Assembly: GCA_963854835.1 (NCBI GenBank)
Contig: OY978525.1
Location: 29,163,253-29,227,252, forward strand
Direction of reading: 5' to 3'
From: Megamerina dolium
Taxonomy: Eukaryota; Arthropoda; Insecta; Diptera; Megamerinidae
Length of the DNA: 64,000 nucleotides
Notes under the pieces: model-generated
What the model saw: the letters and a program-made list of their open reading frames with translations, nothing else
Databases searched by the model: none
What the model was told of the DNA's origin: nothing
Program-made: the position numbers and the translations under genes
Shown: positions 26,725 to 38,399 of the stretch, one piece after another
How positions within the stretch are numbered: position 1 is the first letter of the stretch
How the letters are laid out: the number at the start of each line of letters is the position of its first letter

Positions 26725-27365
26725 AATTTTGCCACGATCAAATCTGCGATATTATTGCAAACATATCTGCAATATTATCGAACATTTGTCTTCACTTTTT
26801 CGACATTATTGCAATAAAATTAAATAATGTGGAAAAATATGTAAAAATATTAGATTATATGGACACTTCTGTGAATATACTTGCAGTAATGTCGAAATGA
26901 TATTTTGCAAAAAAAGGCAACAAATTGAAATAATGTGGAAAGGTAAATATAATAAATCAAATTTTCGATATTATTGCATAATTTTCTGCTATTGTGCTGC
27001 GGATAAAATTTGTTCAATAATATCGAAATGTGCCTTTACATTTTTGAATAGCCAAGAGGGGATAGATCTCCCTTTAAAAAGAAAAATAATAAAATATGGA
27101 TATTATAAAATCATGCATAAACATTTTTTTCTTATTCCCCTTTTACTTTTTTCCCTTGCCAAAATTCTGGCTCCGCCACATATGATATTCTTACAAAAAG
27201 AATAAGCAATAATGTCGAAATGTTACTTTGCAAAAATTATCATTTCGAAAAATATGTATAAAGAATTGGATTTTCGACTTTATTGTATGCAAATCTATGC
27301 AATAATGTCGAATGTAACTTTTCTCAACTTACTACTTCGACATTATTGCAATTATATTTCAAAAT
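26725..27365. repeat. Array of TCGACATTATTGCAA motifs, second large locus
   Basis: Both orientations of the motif recur: TTTTTCGACATTATTGCAAT near 26805, AGCAATAATGTCGAAATG near 27206, TATGCAATAATGTCGAATG near 27297, CTTCGACATTATTGCAATT near 27332, and weaker ones between. The same family occurs at 8225-9070. A separate 130-base repeat (27051-27180) sits inside it. Confidence 0.65.
27051..27180 (-). mobile_element. Short dispersed repeat, possible hAT-like MITE remnant
   Basis: Resembles 62503-62657: both contain GATAGATC, AAAGAAAAATAA, a TTTTTTTCTTAT run and CCCTTGCCAAA. Read on the minus strand it starts GTGGCGGAGCCAGAATTTTG, which resembles the CAGTGGCG termini of hAT-superfamily elements. 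Only two copies are visible and no target duplication was identified, so the assignment is weak. Confidence 0.35.
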
Positions 27366-29417
27366 TGAAAAAGCCTCTAAAAATTTAATTTCTATGAACA
27401 ATTCTTAGATGGCCATATTTTTGCCAGCAAATGTACTCGTACATAAAAAGACTCCAAATAATATCACTTATAGAGGTTTTTTCCAATCGGTTAACATTTA
27501 TGGTGAATTTCATAAAGTAAACCAAACTTCTTATTTCATTGACAAAAATATCAATTGATGTCTCATCAGCAAGTATTTGTATAACAGAAATTTTGGGGGA
27601 AAAATAAAACACAACAACAACAATTAATCAAAAAATTTATTGATCTTTGAATATCAGATTTCAAAAATACTTTAGTTGTGTTAAATATTCTGTGAATACA
27701 TACGTTTAAGTATAAACATATATTTATGGATAACTCTTGGTGAGTAGTTGAATATTTTGTGTCCAATTTCTATTTGTTATAAATATTGTCAAACATTTTC
27801 TTCTTCTTGTACTATCTCCTCACCGTTATATGGTGGCTATTGTTCAGCTTTAATTTTAAATTATTTTATATCATCATACTAATATTAAGCCAATATGACA
27901 CGTGTTAAAGTTACACACTTTCACATAACATCTAAACGCAAAAATATGGCACACATGTATGTCAATATTTATTATGTAATCATATATTTTTTTCAATAAC
28001 AATATTCAAAAAAAAAAAAAAAAGAATGAAAAACAAGAATAGACAATACATTATACCATACATACATGATTCATTTTCTTTTATGTCACCTACATTCATA
28101 AGCATCTATGTGGGCTTTCACACACATATGTTGTTTTCCTATACGCCAATTAGCTATTAGGCTAAAACATTCAGCCTACATACATTATGTTTTGTGTGTT
28201 CGACTATATAGAAAAAACAAGAATCTTATTAAATTACAAATTACATTAAAGTAAAATATAAAAACAATTTATAGCCTCAAGTATTCATGCTGCTACTGAT
28301 CTCTCTTGTACGCGTACTATCCGAGTATATGGGTGCAATATATACACATTGTATATATTGTTGTTTTCTTATTTTTTATTATTATTTGTTGTTTTTTTCC
28401 CCTTAAATCCTCGCTTTTCCTGTGCTATTATACTTATCATTATATTATGTAGGCTGATTGCTTTTGCTAGCACCATCAGCCAAAGGCATTTGAATGGAGC
28501 AGGCAGCAAATAAATTTTCTGTAAGTTGTAAATACGACATGCCCAAAAGTGCAAACGTTTTCTTTGGAATTGTACAACTGTTATGGTTTTTACAGGAGTA
28601 AAGAGTCCGGAAATATCATTGTCGTATGTAGTGATCTGTTGGAGTTGGACTAATGATAAAGTTATGCATATTAAAGTAGCATATTTTACTTAATTTATCA
28701 GAAATCAGTCTGCAGATATCTTCTTTAGTTGCCGATACAATCATATTTTGTCGTATGTGAAACATGTTTTATTTCATACTTGGCGCACTATCACTAATCT
28801 AATCGAATATATTTTTAAAATATAATTTATGTCCTTTTTCTTAAATTATTATATAACTAGTTCCAGTACTAGTTCTAGTACTAGTACTAGTGGTTATAAT
28901 TATTTCCAAGTCAGCGAATTGCTTATGATAAAATAAAAAATCAGAAAAAATTTAATTTGATAGCTTGAAGACACTATTTTAGTTTTAGTCGTGCACAGTT
29001 TTTTCATAGAATTGTCTGAGGTTTTTTGTTTTTAGTTTGTTTTCCTTCTTCCTGTTTTTTTTTTAATTGTCTTTTCTTTTATAAGGTTTATTTGCAGTGA
29101 TTTTTTTCTTTTGAGCTTTGACTTTATTTTATTTCGATTACAAGCGTATATGTAAGAATGTGCACGTATAAAAACATGGAAAAACCTTAAAAGACAACGA
29201 ATTAAAAATGAATAGTAAACAAGGAAAACAATTTGATCTCAGAAACAAAAGCAACCCTGATAAGTAGGTGGAAAGCTCAAGTTTCCTTTTTTCATTCGGT
29301 ATGTAATGAAATTTAACTTTAAGTACGTATAAGCATAAGATCGAAAGAAACTAAAAGAAATTCACTTAAGATTAGAAATTTCAAATAAAATATATGTATG
29401 TGTATACTTAAATAAAA
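27366..29417. other. AT-rich spacer, no gene recognised
   Basis: Nothing was identified beyond AT-rich spacer, an A-run near 28009-28023 and a short CTAGTACTAGTACTAG run near 28876-28891. Confidence 0.55.
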
Positions 29418-29465
29418 TAGGTTGTTCAATAAGTCTTTGGTCTGACATATGGATGGCATTGCAAA
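29418..29465 (+). mobile_element. Mariner-like terminal fragment
   Basis: TAGGTTGTTCAATAAGTCTT, TGGTCTGACAT and GGATGGCATT follow one another. They closely resemble the terminal inverted repeat and adjacent bases of irritans-group mariners (GGTTG..NAATAAGTC..GGTCTGACA..ATGG). No transposase or matching opposite end is seen nearby, so it is an orphan end at best. Confidence 0.45.
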
Positions 29466-29589
29466 TCTCGATTTGAATCTCCTTTTGAATCGATTCACAT
29501 TTTCGGAAAATAATAAAAATATTGCCTATTTTCTTTCAATTAGAATTACAAATTCATTAAAAAGGCATTCGTTTGTTTTGAGAGGTTTA

Positions 29590-30200
29590 TTATGTCCAGT
29601 TTGTATGGAAACTCCCTTAACCAGTGAAAATAGGGAGTAGTAGTGTTCAAGAAGAATGTTGAAGAGTAAAAATAATATTCATATTATTAATTTATACTAA
29701 TATAATATCAAATACTCTTTGGGCTCACAATGGGAGCCAATTTTAATAAAGTCGTAATTTTTGTAGAGGTCCCCGCTAACAGATGGAGAAAAGGGTAAGC
29801 ATGTTGGAGAGCTATGTTGGAAAGGGAAAATTAATGTATTATGGGATACATTCCTAACTTCTGAAAATCATTTATGGGCACATGTGGGGTTACTTTCCGA
29901 TTTTCGGGTGTTTTTATCTTCATTTCGTATGGAAGGTCCCCTGACGTGTGGGTATAGGGTGAAAGGATGTTTAGAAAAAACGTTGAGAAGCAAAAATTGA
30001 TGGAGGTTATTCATATCTTTAAATCCTTTAGGGTTACTTTTGAAGCGGTGAGAGCAAATTTGATAAAAAACGTCAATTTTGTATGGGAGCCCACATAAGG
30101 GGAGCAGATAGCGGGTACGTTTGTTCTAGAGAAATGTACTAGCGTAAGAATTATTTGAGGTATATCATACCTTTCATTCTTCTAGAAGCATCTTCTGAAT
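29590..30200 (+). repeat. Degenerate ~155-bp tandem array, locus 3
   Basis: Four diverged units have cores near 29599 (TTTGTATGGAAACTCCCTTA), 29760, 29925 (CGTATGGAAGGTCCCCTGAC) and 30077 (TTTTGTATGGGAGCCCACAT). Each is followed by a purine-rich GATAGGG-like block and later a TCAT.C..TT block. Spacing is about 150-165 bases. Same orientation and unit as 1340-2650. Confidence 0.7.
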
Positions 30201-32459
30201 AGGACTTCCATTTCACATCAATCGTTGTTTGGTATGCACATTTTTTACAGAACTTCAAAAAGTTGTGCCTAAAGCCTAAACAATACGTATGTTACGGCAC
30301 CCATTATAGTGATATATACATTAAATATTATCATTACATCAATTGTCCAAACAATGCTAATATTATAATATTATTAATAAATATTATTTTCATTATGCAA
30401 ATTATTACACAATGGTCGACTTCAAAGAAAGTCTAAATATAATCCAAATGTATAAGTATCTATTAAAGAATGTTGTTTTTTATGAAAATGTGAATTTCCT
30501 TAATTTCATTTTATATGCAAATTATTACAATTACTTATTTATGTAATACAGTTGGTATAGTGTATTGTACGTGCCTACTAAAAACGAAACCTAAATAAAT
30601 CAACAATAAAAATAAAAGAACATACATTTTACTTATTTTATTTAATGTAAATTTTTTTTCCGAAATTCTAATTTGGAAATTGTCTAAAAATAAAGTTTCT
30701 ATACTCGTATCTATGTATATGTCCGTTGGTAGGTATATTTATATACATATATAGATGCATGAATAAGTATGTTGGTAAAGTATTAAAATTTATTTTTGAC
30801 CAATCGCATAAACGGACTCTTGTGTTGACATGCAAAAAACACTTACTTCAGAGACTGACTACCCATACACAACGCTCCCACAAAATCTTGACGACGACGA
30901 AGATGACGACGACGACGACGACAATGTTGCCAAAGTCGATATTAAAATTGCTTGGCTTATCGTTTGTATTATATACATACTTTCATAGTAGTATGTATGT
31001 ATGTTTTTATTTTTTATTTATGTATGTATATACTTACTATATATACATACTATATATCCAAGCGGCGAACACATAAATAAACAGACAAACAAACATGAAT
31101 AACAATTTTCTACAATTCTGTAGCAGGCAAGCAAACAAGCAAGTAAATAATCGCGTGCACTAAAACCATTAAAATGAATACAAGTGAGCAACAACAACAA
31201 CACCAATGACTATAAACAAATTCATTCAGACATAATACACAAACAACCGCAATATCCATATAAAGTGTACACAATGGAAAGCGTCAAAATAATTTTAAAC
31301 TACAGAAGACTTACATACGTAGAACGCAAGGTAGAGTAATGCAAAGTAGAGCTGTGTAAATAGAGTAGATGATAAGAAGAACTAAACGCACTTAAAATAA
31401 ACTGAAACACAAAATCGTATTATCCTTTTTGCCACCAACAACAACAACATTTTCCTTTAAATCTTTGACGCCATTCAACATTGAAACTCTTCTACCGCGT
31501 GCAAAGGTACAAAAATATATGTAATACCATATTGAAAAATGTAAAGCCATAGATAGAGAGAGAGAGAGGAACAGAGAGAAAACCCATCCATATATTCAAA
31601 ACTTCATATATAGGAATTAAAACAAAAGTTTAGGAAGTAATGGTGCCGTTTCCGGTTTTTATTATTTTTTGTTCCTTTTTTTTGGCTTCTTTTAGTCGTA
31701 TATTAATTTTATTCATTCAGCACAAATAAAAACCTATTTGATATGAATATATAATACATGTACGCAAATTTGTTTAGTCGTTAAGAAATAAGTTGAAAGA
31801 AAATTTAAGTTTAGCAGGTTGGAATATACCTGTTGAAGACATCGTCACCATCACCATCGCCAACACCAACACCAACACACTACATTGTTCATACTTATAT
31901 ATTTACACAAAAATATCATATTATAAAGTTAAGCTAAACAAAGTGTTTAACAATGTGCAATTATTTTTGAGTATTATAATTAAACATTAAAACTTGTAAA
32001 ATGGTAATTATTTTAATTGTACTCGTATCTTCGTGTTTTTGTATTTAAATGTGTAAGAATGTATGTGCGGGTATATCAAAAAGTAAGCAACAGAAAACCA
32101 ATTTACATAATTGAATGTAGTTACTATTGTAAACTATATCGCTGTATCCATACATATTCCCTGTGTAATTATTATTATTTTTTTTTTTGGGGTTTCTTAA
32201 TCGTAGCATAGTTTTGTGAATGCATATTTTTAGCAATTCTTCTAAAAATATCTTGGACTATGGGGAATATCACGTATATATATTTATTCCCGTTTGATTT
32301 ATTACACATGCAAAGAAAAGGGTTTACCTTTAGAGGTATGCTTTAGTCAATTGAATATTGCTGAAATTATAGAGTGAACAAGCTGCAAATTGCCACATAC
32401 AGAATGAACCAATGAACATATGAGTTCCTTAGTGACCTTAATCGAATAAGAATCGCACC
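30201..32459. other. AT-rich spacer with simple repeats
   Basis: No gene is recognised. A (GAC)n run at 30889-30922, (GA)n near 31553-31577 and a (CAACAC)n-like run near 31860-31880 give repetitive peptides in silico. Other open frames are short and unsupported. Confidence 0.55.
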
Positions 32460-33300
32460 TAACTTTCATATAAAATATATGGTTAAATAAATATTTTCAT
32501 ATTTTATGCATGAAAATTTAAAGCTATCGAACTAAAATTTGGTGTGTAAAGTCTTGTTTTACCACAGTATTAAAATATTGTTAAACAATGGGCTTAAGTC
32601 TACGTTTAACTCCTGTAGAAAAGTCTGTTGTTGAATGTGCATTTTTATACTTTTTGTACGATAATGTAAAATTATAACACTAAAACTTGTATTTTTATAC
32701 TTTTTGTACGAAAATGTAAAATTATAACACTAAAACTTGGTGGATTCAGTTTGTTGGATCACAAATAGGATATATTTTAAAAATTGGCATAAAAATTTCT
32801 CCTAGTTCTCACACAAAAGTATGTTGCTGAATGTGTGTTTTCACTGAGTGCTCGCTAAAATATAAAGTTATCATGCTGAAATGAGGTATATGCAATTATT
32901 GCTGAATCGAATTTTGTCCCGTATAAATGATTTCACACTTTGTATACGGAAATATAAAGTTATCACATTCAAATTGGGTATATACGACTATATTTACCAA
33001 TTAATAGTTATGCCCGGAAATGGACTTAATCGAATCAAAACTGAATATACCACTCATACAAATTTCGTCTTCCGTTAATATATTTTCACATTTTATACAC
33101 GAAAATATAAAAGTATCAGTATATATAATTATATATACTAGTGAATGAAAAATTTGTAATATGAGAGTAATCGAATGAAAACTACCCATATTTCCCATTC
33201 ACACTTATGAGTTCATATGTGTGTTGGAACACTTTGTGCATGAAAATATTAAGTTATTAAATTGAAACCCGGTACTTATGATCATATTTATCAAACCAAA
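32460..33300 (+). repeat. Degenerate tandem array with CGAAAATATAAAGTTATCA core
   Basis: A core like TTTTCACACTTTGTATACG, followed by GAAAATATAAAGTTATCACA and TGGGTATATACGA, recurs near 32495, 32640, 32693, 32840, 32929, 33084 and 33225. Intervals are irregular, about 50-200 bases, several of them near 145-155. Within it 32641-32690 and 32691-32740 are a nearly perfect 50-bp direct duplication. The 65-codon frame at 32881 lies inside the array and is not a credible gene. Confidence 0.65.
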
Positions 33301-33604
33301 AAATACATTCAAAATATATAAAAAAGTATGTATATAAAAGTATGTTTTTGACTAATGCTTGGTACGTTTTTTGTTTGGATTATTTTTTATCAATGATTGA
33401 AAACGTTTGTAAAAAATGGGCACTATCGGATGAATTTCTTAAATTACTTCTTAAAATTATTTTTTTCAAATAATATTGAACATTTTTCTATGACTTTGTT
33501 ATACAAAAAAAAAAAAAATTAAATAGTAGTAGTAATCGATCATAATAACTCGGAAGTTTATCAAATTTCAATGATTCTTTGATTTGTATTGGATAGAAAA
33601 TATT
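33301..33604. other. Short AT-rich spacer
   Basis: No feature was identified. It has an A-run near 33506-33518. Confidence 0.5.
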
Positions 33605-34565
33605 TCAACCTGAAGCAAAACCATCGTATTGATTATGTGTGTTATTCCTATTTGCGGCGTAATTGCTTCGAATTACTCCAAAACTGAATCGGAATTTTTC
33701 CAAATATATTATTTCGTTAAATTCACAGCGACTATTCAGTAGATATCTCACTCTTTCGGTTATATTCTTGATAACATTTTGCATTATGACTTTCGGAATG
33801 GCCCGAATCACCGATGTAATATTACTTTTCAAGTCTGGAATCACTCACATAGATCACGTGCAACTCCACAGAAAAAAGTCTACCTGCGTCAAATCACATG
33901 ACCTGGGCGATCAATTCACATCATAGCGACGAGAAATTGCACGGTTTGAGAATTTGCTACACAAAAAGCTAAAATTGAGGCGAGTTGTGTGTGGTCTAGC
34001 GCTGTCCTGTTGAAACCAAATATCGTGCAGACCCTGAGCTTCAATAGTCCTTCAACACAGTGTGGTACCGCTCAGAATTGACGTTGTTTCCGTCCTCATC
34101 TTTGCAAAAATACTGTGAATGTGAATGCATTAGCTTATCAACAATGACGTGTGGATTTTCCGAGCCTCAGATATGGCAGTTTTGCTTGTTAATATGGCCG
34201 CCTCATCCGAAAAGATGTCTTTTGAGAAAAATCATCATCTACAGCAAACATTTGCAGGGGCAATCAGTGAATGTACGGCGTTGTGCATGGTCACGAGGCA
34301 AGACCTGCTGCGTCAATTAAACTTTATATGGGTGTAACTTCGAGTCCAATCGCAAAATTCGATGCTTGGAGGTAGCAGAAACGGCCAATTGTTGCTGACT
34401 CGACGACACTCAAGTACGGACCCAGTTTGATAAAATTTATTCACAATGTTGCGCACAGTTGTTTCACTAATGTGGTGATTGCAACCCCATTTTTGGTGAA
34501 TCGATCGTAGCTTTTGCACCATCGTCTTGGATTTAAAGATCCAAAATTCGACAATTTCAAGGCGT
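33605..34565 (-). pseudogene. Mariner-superfamily transposase relic, DD41D (rosa-like)
   Basis: A cut-and-paste DNA transposase remnant read on the minus strand. Near 34420-34562 lies the N-terminal helix-turn-helix region (RLEIVEFW, then TTVRNIVNKFYQTGSV). Near 34215 is FSDEA with the first catalytic Asp, and near 34150-34195 HINKQNCHI..GSENPH. Near 33990-34030 is DIWFQQDSARPHTTR with the second Asp, and near 33880-33910 SPRSCDLTQVDFFLW. Counting through one in-frame stop, 41 residues separate the QQD and QVD aspartates, the spacing of rosa-type mariners. The C-terminal part (33605-33844) is open. Several stops, frameshifts and a deletion after the helix-turn-helix make it inactive. No terminal repeats were found. 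Confidence 0.8.
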
Positions 34566-34790
34566 TGTTAAAAAAAAAAATACTATACTGTCACGATGTC
34601 ACAATGACACAAAATATGGTGGGAATGGGTCGATAATGCATATTTTAATCGATAACACAATACTACACTTACTATTGGAACTTAGAATTACTTCTTGTAG
34701 GGCTTTGTATCACCACACATGGGCAGAATTGTGTTTTCATTGAATTTCCATATATGTACAATATTTTATACAACAATATAGAATATTTTC
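34566..34790. other. Junction between two transposon relics
   Basis: AT-rich, with an A-run at 34569-34579. It may include mariner 5' UTR, but no terminal repeat is visible. Confidence 0.45.
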
Positions 34791-36692
34791 AGCTCGTACA
34801 GTTCATGGTTGTACCTTATTCGGTACTCGCCACCAACGCAAATAGGTCCAAAGATCTTACGTAGGACTTTTCTCTCGAAAACTCCAAGCATTCGCTCATC
34901 CGAGGTGGAAATTGTCCAGGCTGCAGCGCCATATGTTAGGACAGGCATGATGAGACTTGTAGAGTGTAGTTTTAGTTCTTCGAGAGAGAGCTCGACTTCT
35001 CAATTGCTTTCTTAGCCCAAAGTAGCACCTGTTTGCAAGAGTTATCCTTCGTAATATCTCCAGGCTGACGTCATTACTGCTGTTAATGCTGGTTCCAAGA
35101 TAGACAAAGTCCCTTACTACTTCAAAAGCGTAGTTGTCAACAGTGACGTGCTGTCCAAGACGCCGGGACTCTCTGTTTGTTGACACTAGATACTTCGTAT
35201 TGCCCTCGTTCACCGTAATACCCATCCGACGCGACTCTCTTTCTAACTATGAGAATGCTGCACTGACTGCTCGCGTGTTCATGCCGATTATGTCAATATT
35301 GTCGGCATACGCTAACAGCATGACACTTTTGTTGAAGATAGTGCCATTATGTCGTAGATCAGCAGCTCGTATTATTTTCACCATAATAATATTGAAGAAC
35401 GAATCACCTTGTCTGAAACCCCGTTCGATATTAAACGGTGCGGAGAGGTCCTTCCCAATTTTCACTGCACAACGGGAGTTATACAGTGTCATTCTACAAA
35501 GTCGAATGAGCTTTACAGGAATACCGAACTCAGACATTGTTGCGTAGAGGTAATCCCTTACCGGACTGTCGAAAGCGGCTTTATAATCAACAAATAGGTG
35601 GTGTGTGTCGATCTGTTTTTCTTGGGTCTTCTCCAGGATTTGGCGCAGTGTGAAAATCTGGTCGATGGTAGATTTACCAGGTCTGAAGCTACACTGATAA
35701 GGTCCAATCAGGTTGTGGAGCATGGGCTTCAATCTTTCACACAATACGCTCGATAGGACCTTATATGCGATACTCAGGAGACTTATTCCACGGTAGTTGG
35801 CGCAAATTGTGGGGTCTCCTTTTTTATGTATAGGACAGAGAACACTGAGCCTCCAATCATCAGGCATGCTTTCATCCGACCATATTCTGCTTATGCGCTG
35901 GTACATGCGGCGAGCAGCTCATCGCCTCCAGTCTTAAACAACTCGGCAGGCAGTCCATCAGCACCTGCAGCTTTGTTGTTCTTCAGCCTTAAAATGGCCG
36001 TTTCAACCTCGTCATGGTCGGGTGGTGGAACATCAACACCATCACCTGTAATCGGGGTTATCGGACAATCCTCTCCACTGGCGGAATTGTTCGTAGCATC
36101 GCCATTCAGTAACGCGGAGAAGTGTTCCCTCCATAGGCTCAGTACACTCTGGACATCTGTAACAAGATTCCAATTTCCGGGATTTAAACTGCCACTCAGG
36201 CGCTTGATCTTTTCGAAGAATTTTCGAGTCTCATTCTTGTCGGTACACATCTCTATCTCCTATTCCAACTCCCTCTTCTTGCGCCTGAAAAGACGTCTCT
36301 CTGCACTCCTTTTCTCTCTATACCGCTCCTTAACAGCTCGCGTTGCGTTATTATTTGCGACACATAAACGTGTGCGCACCTTAGCTGCAACAAGGTAGTG
36401 ATCCGAGTTGATGTTGGCACCACGGAACGATTTCACGTCCATAACACTAGAAGCATGCCTTCCGTCAATCACCACATGATCTGGAGACAGCCATGTCGCT
36501 TTGTGGATGTCGAGATGCTGGAATCTGGTACCACCAATTACCATGTTTCGTGCTGCGGCGAAGTCGATCAGCCTCATTCCATTATCGGAGGTGCTCTGGT
36601 GGGGGTGGCCAAGCACGATTTTGATATCGTGGCTTGGGCAGCGGTCGTAAGCTTCTTCGAGGCGCTGGAAGAAGCTCTCCTTGAATCATACA
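34791..36692 (-). pseudogene. Non-LTR retrotransposon relic: endonuclease-RT, both ends truncated
   Basis: Minus-strand remains of an endonuclease-reverse transcriptase of the type often labelled craniofacial development protein 2-like, probably RTE-group. In order: end of the AP endonuclease (36260-36690; NSDHYLVAAK kept, but the usual GDFNA motif is replaced by GHPHQ with a following deletion), linker (35891-36250; NNKAAGADGLPAELFK), RT (35247-35906; NYRGISLLSIAYKVLSSVLC, FVDYKAAFDS, RGFRQGDSF) and the post-RT region (34791-35225; FVYLGTSIN, LGVFERKVLRKIFGP). The RT catalytic box reads YADN instead of YADD. Four separate open segments show frameshifts. Homology stops abruptly near 34791 and 36692, with no tail or target duplication seen. 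Confidence 0.85.
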
Positions 36693-37489
36693 CATGGAAA
36701 ATATTCACTCAGATTCCATAACCATATGTATAATTATTCATAAAACACTCAAATTTAACTATTGTATCGTAATATAAAAATTAAACAAAAAACATGCATG
36801 AATTACATGAGTGATTTTATTTTCATTTTCATTTCTATTGCATAATTTATTATTCCCAACAAATGTAAAAGGAAAATAAAATCACTATGTACATTCTGTA
36901 ATATTGCGTTTCTATTACGTCAAATATAATTAATAATAAACTTTTCCATTATTCATATGTGAGGCTATATAAATGTAACTAGATATGCGTGCATCATTGT
37001 ATAAAGGCACATAAAAAAAAATTCAATACCATTTTAGACTTTTACCAAAATTTCATCGTAAATTATTATTATACGTATGTATATGAAGGTACATATCTAT
37101 ATATATCAATAATTATATTTACATCAATTTTGTGTATAGATACTCATATCATATTGTATATCATGCGATACTATGAACTTTATTTGGGCATATAATTTTA
37201 CACTCGATTTATTTTCATTTGTTTTTATAATATTGGCATAGCTACAAAAACAAATGCCAAAGAAGCAAATAACCAATTTTTAAAGTTTATTTATTTTACG
37301 CATAATTGCCATATTCATCAAACTACCCACTACCTAACATATAATGTAGCACTCGTATATTATGAGTTTGTTTGAATGTGCTTTTCATTTTCCATCTTTT
37401 TGTTTTTATGTACCATATGACGATGGTTTGATTAACCAAACCGCAGCGTGTGCTCATTAAAAACAATAAATAAAGTGAAAATGAAAACA
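36693..37489. other. AT-rich spacer, no gene recognised
   Basis: Typical AT-rich spacer between two transposon relics. Nothing was recognised. Confidence 0.55.
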
Positions 37490-37850
37490 ATTGAGTTGTT
37501 TGAAGAGAGCAATAGCCGAAACAAGACTACGATATGCGACTAGACACGAGTCTATAATATTCCATCATAACAATGCTCGGTCTCATGTTGCAGGACCGAT
37601 AAAAAATTTATTAGAAAACAGTTTTATCTCATAGCCCAGACATTGCCCCGTCTTTCTACCATTTGTTTCGATCGATGCAGAATGCCCTTCCTCGAATATG
37701 CTTCACGTCAGTACAGGGTATCCAAAATTGGATTGATTTATTTTGGTCTTCAAAAAATGAGCAGTTCTTTTGAACGTAATCCATATGCTATCAGAAAGAT
37801 GAAAAAAGTCAGAGCTAATAATGTTCAATACTTTGAATAATGTCTTCATA
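37490..37850 (+). pseudogene. Mariner (DD34D-type) transposase C-terminal relic
   Basis: The plus strand begins with LKRAIAETRLRYATRHES, then IFHHNNARSHVAGPIKNLLE, and in another frame SHSPDIAPSFYHLFRSMQNA, then KKVRANNVQYFE and a stop near 37842. This is the last third of a mauritiana-like mariner transposase. Both aspartates expected here are changed: HHDNAR reads HHNNAR, and APSDYHLF reads APSFYHLF. At least one frameshift near 37620 is also present. The N-terminal two thirds and the terminal repeats are absent. Confidence 0.82.
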
Positions 37851-37920
37851 CATTTTGTTATTGAGATAAAGAGATATCTTTGCAAAAAAAATCCGTAAAT
37901 ATTAATTGATAATCCCATAT

Positions 37921-38207
37921 TTCAATCCCCGGCTGATGCATAACAAATTTAATATCGATAAGATTTTTCTTTCGAACGGTACCCACCTGTCGGCAAGCAA
38001 TTGGTAATTCTTCCGAAAGTAACAACTTGCCATGAAAAAGCTTCTAAAAGAACTCTGTGACAAAGCTAAAAAAAAAAGAGTGATGTCACACTGCCGTTCG
38101 GAACCGGCTAAAATAAGTAGGTCCCTTCTAATACTGTCCAAAATTTAAGACGCACAACAGTAATGGAAGAGAAGTTTGGCCAATGAGCCTTTTGGGGCTT
38201 AAAGTGC

Positions 38208-38305
<98 letters not shown>
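37921..38305 (+). mobile_element. tRNA-derived SINE copy 2, 5'-truncated, with (AC)n(TA)n tail
   Basis: Starts inside the B box (TTCAATCCCCGGCTGATGC) and matches the 58497 copy closely to its end at GGGGCTTAAAGTGCCAC. It lacks the A box, so it cannot be transcribed by Pol III from its own promoter. Instead of the usual CATATTTATTTATTTTTTT tail it runs directly into (AC)n (38208-38232) and (TA)n (38233-38305, one GT interruption). It lies about 70 bases downstream of the mariner relic. Confidence 0.88.
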
Positions 38306-38399
38306 AAACCATATTTTTGAGAAATTTGTGGCAAAAAGTTTAAAAAAAAATTATTTCAAACCAAAATTGACTCAAACCAAAAATAATATAAACAAATTC

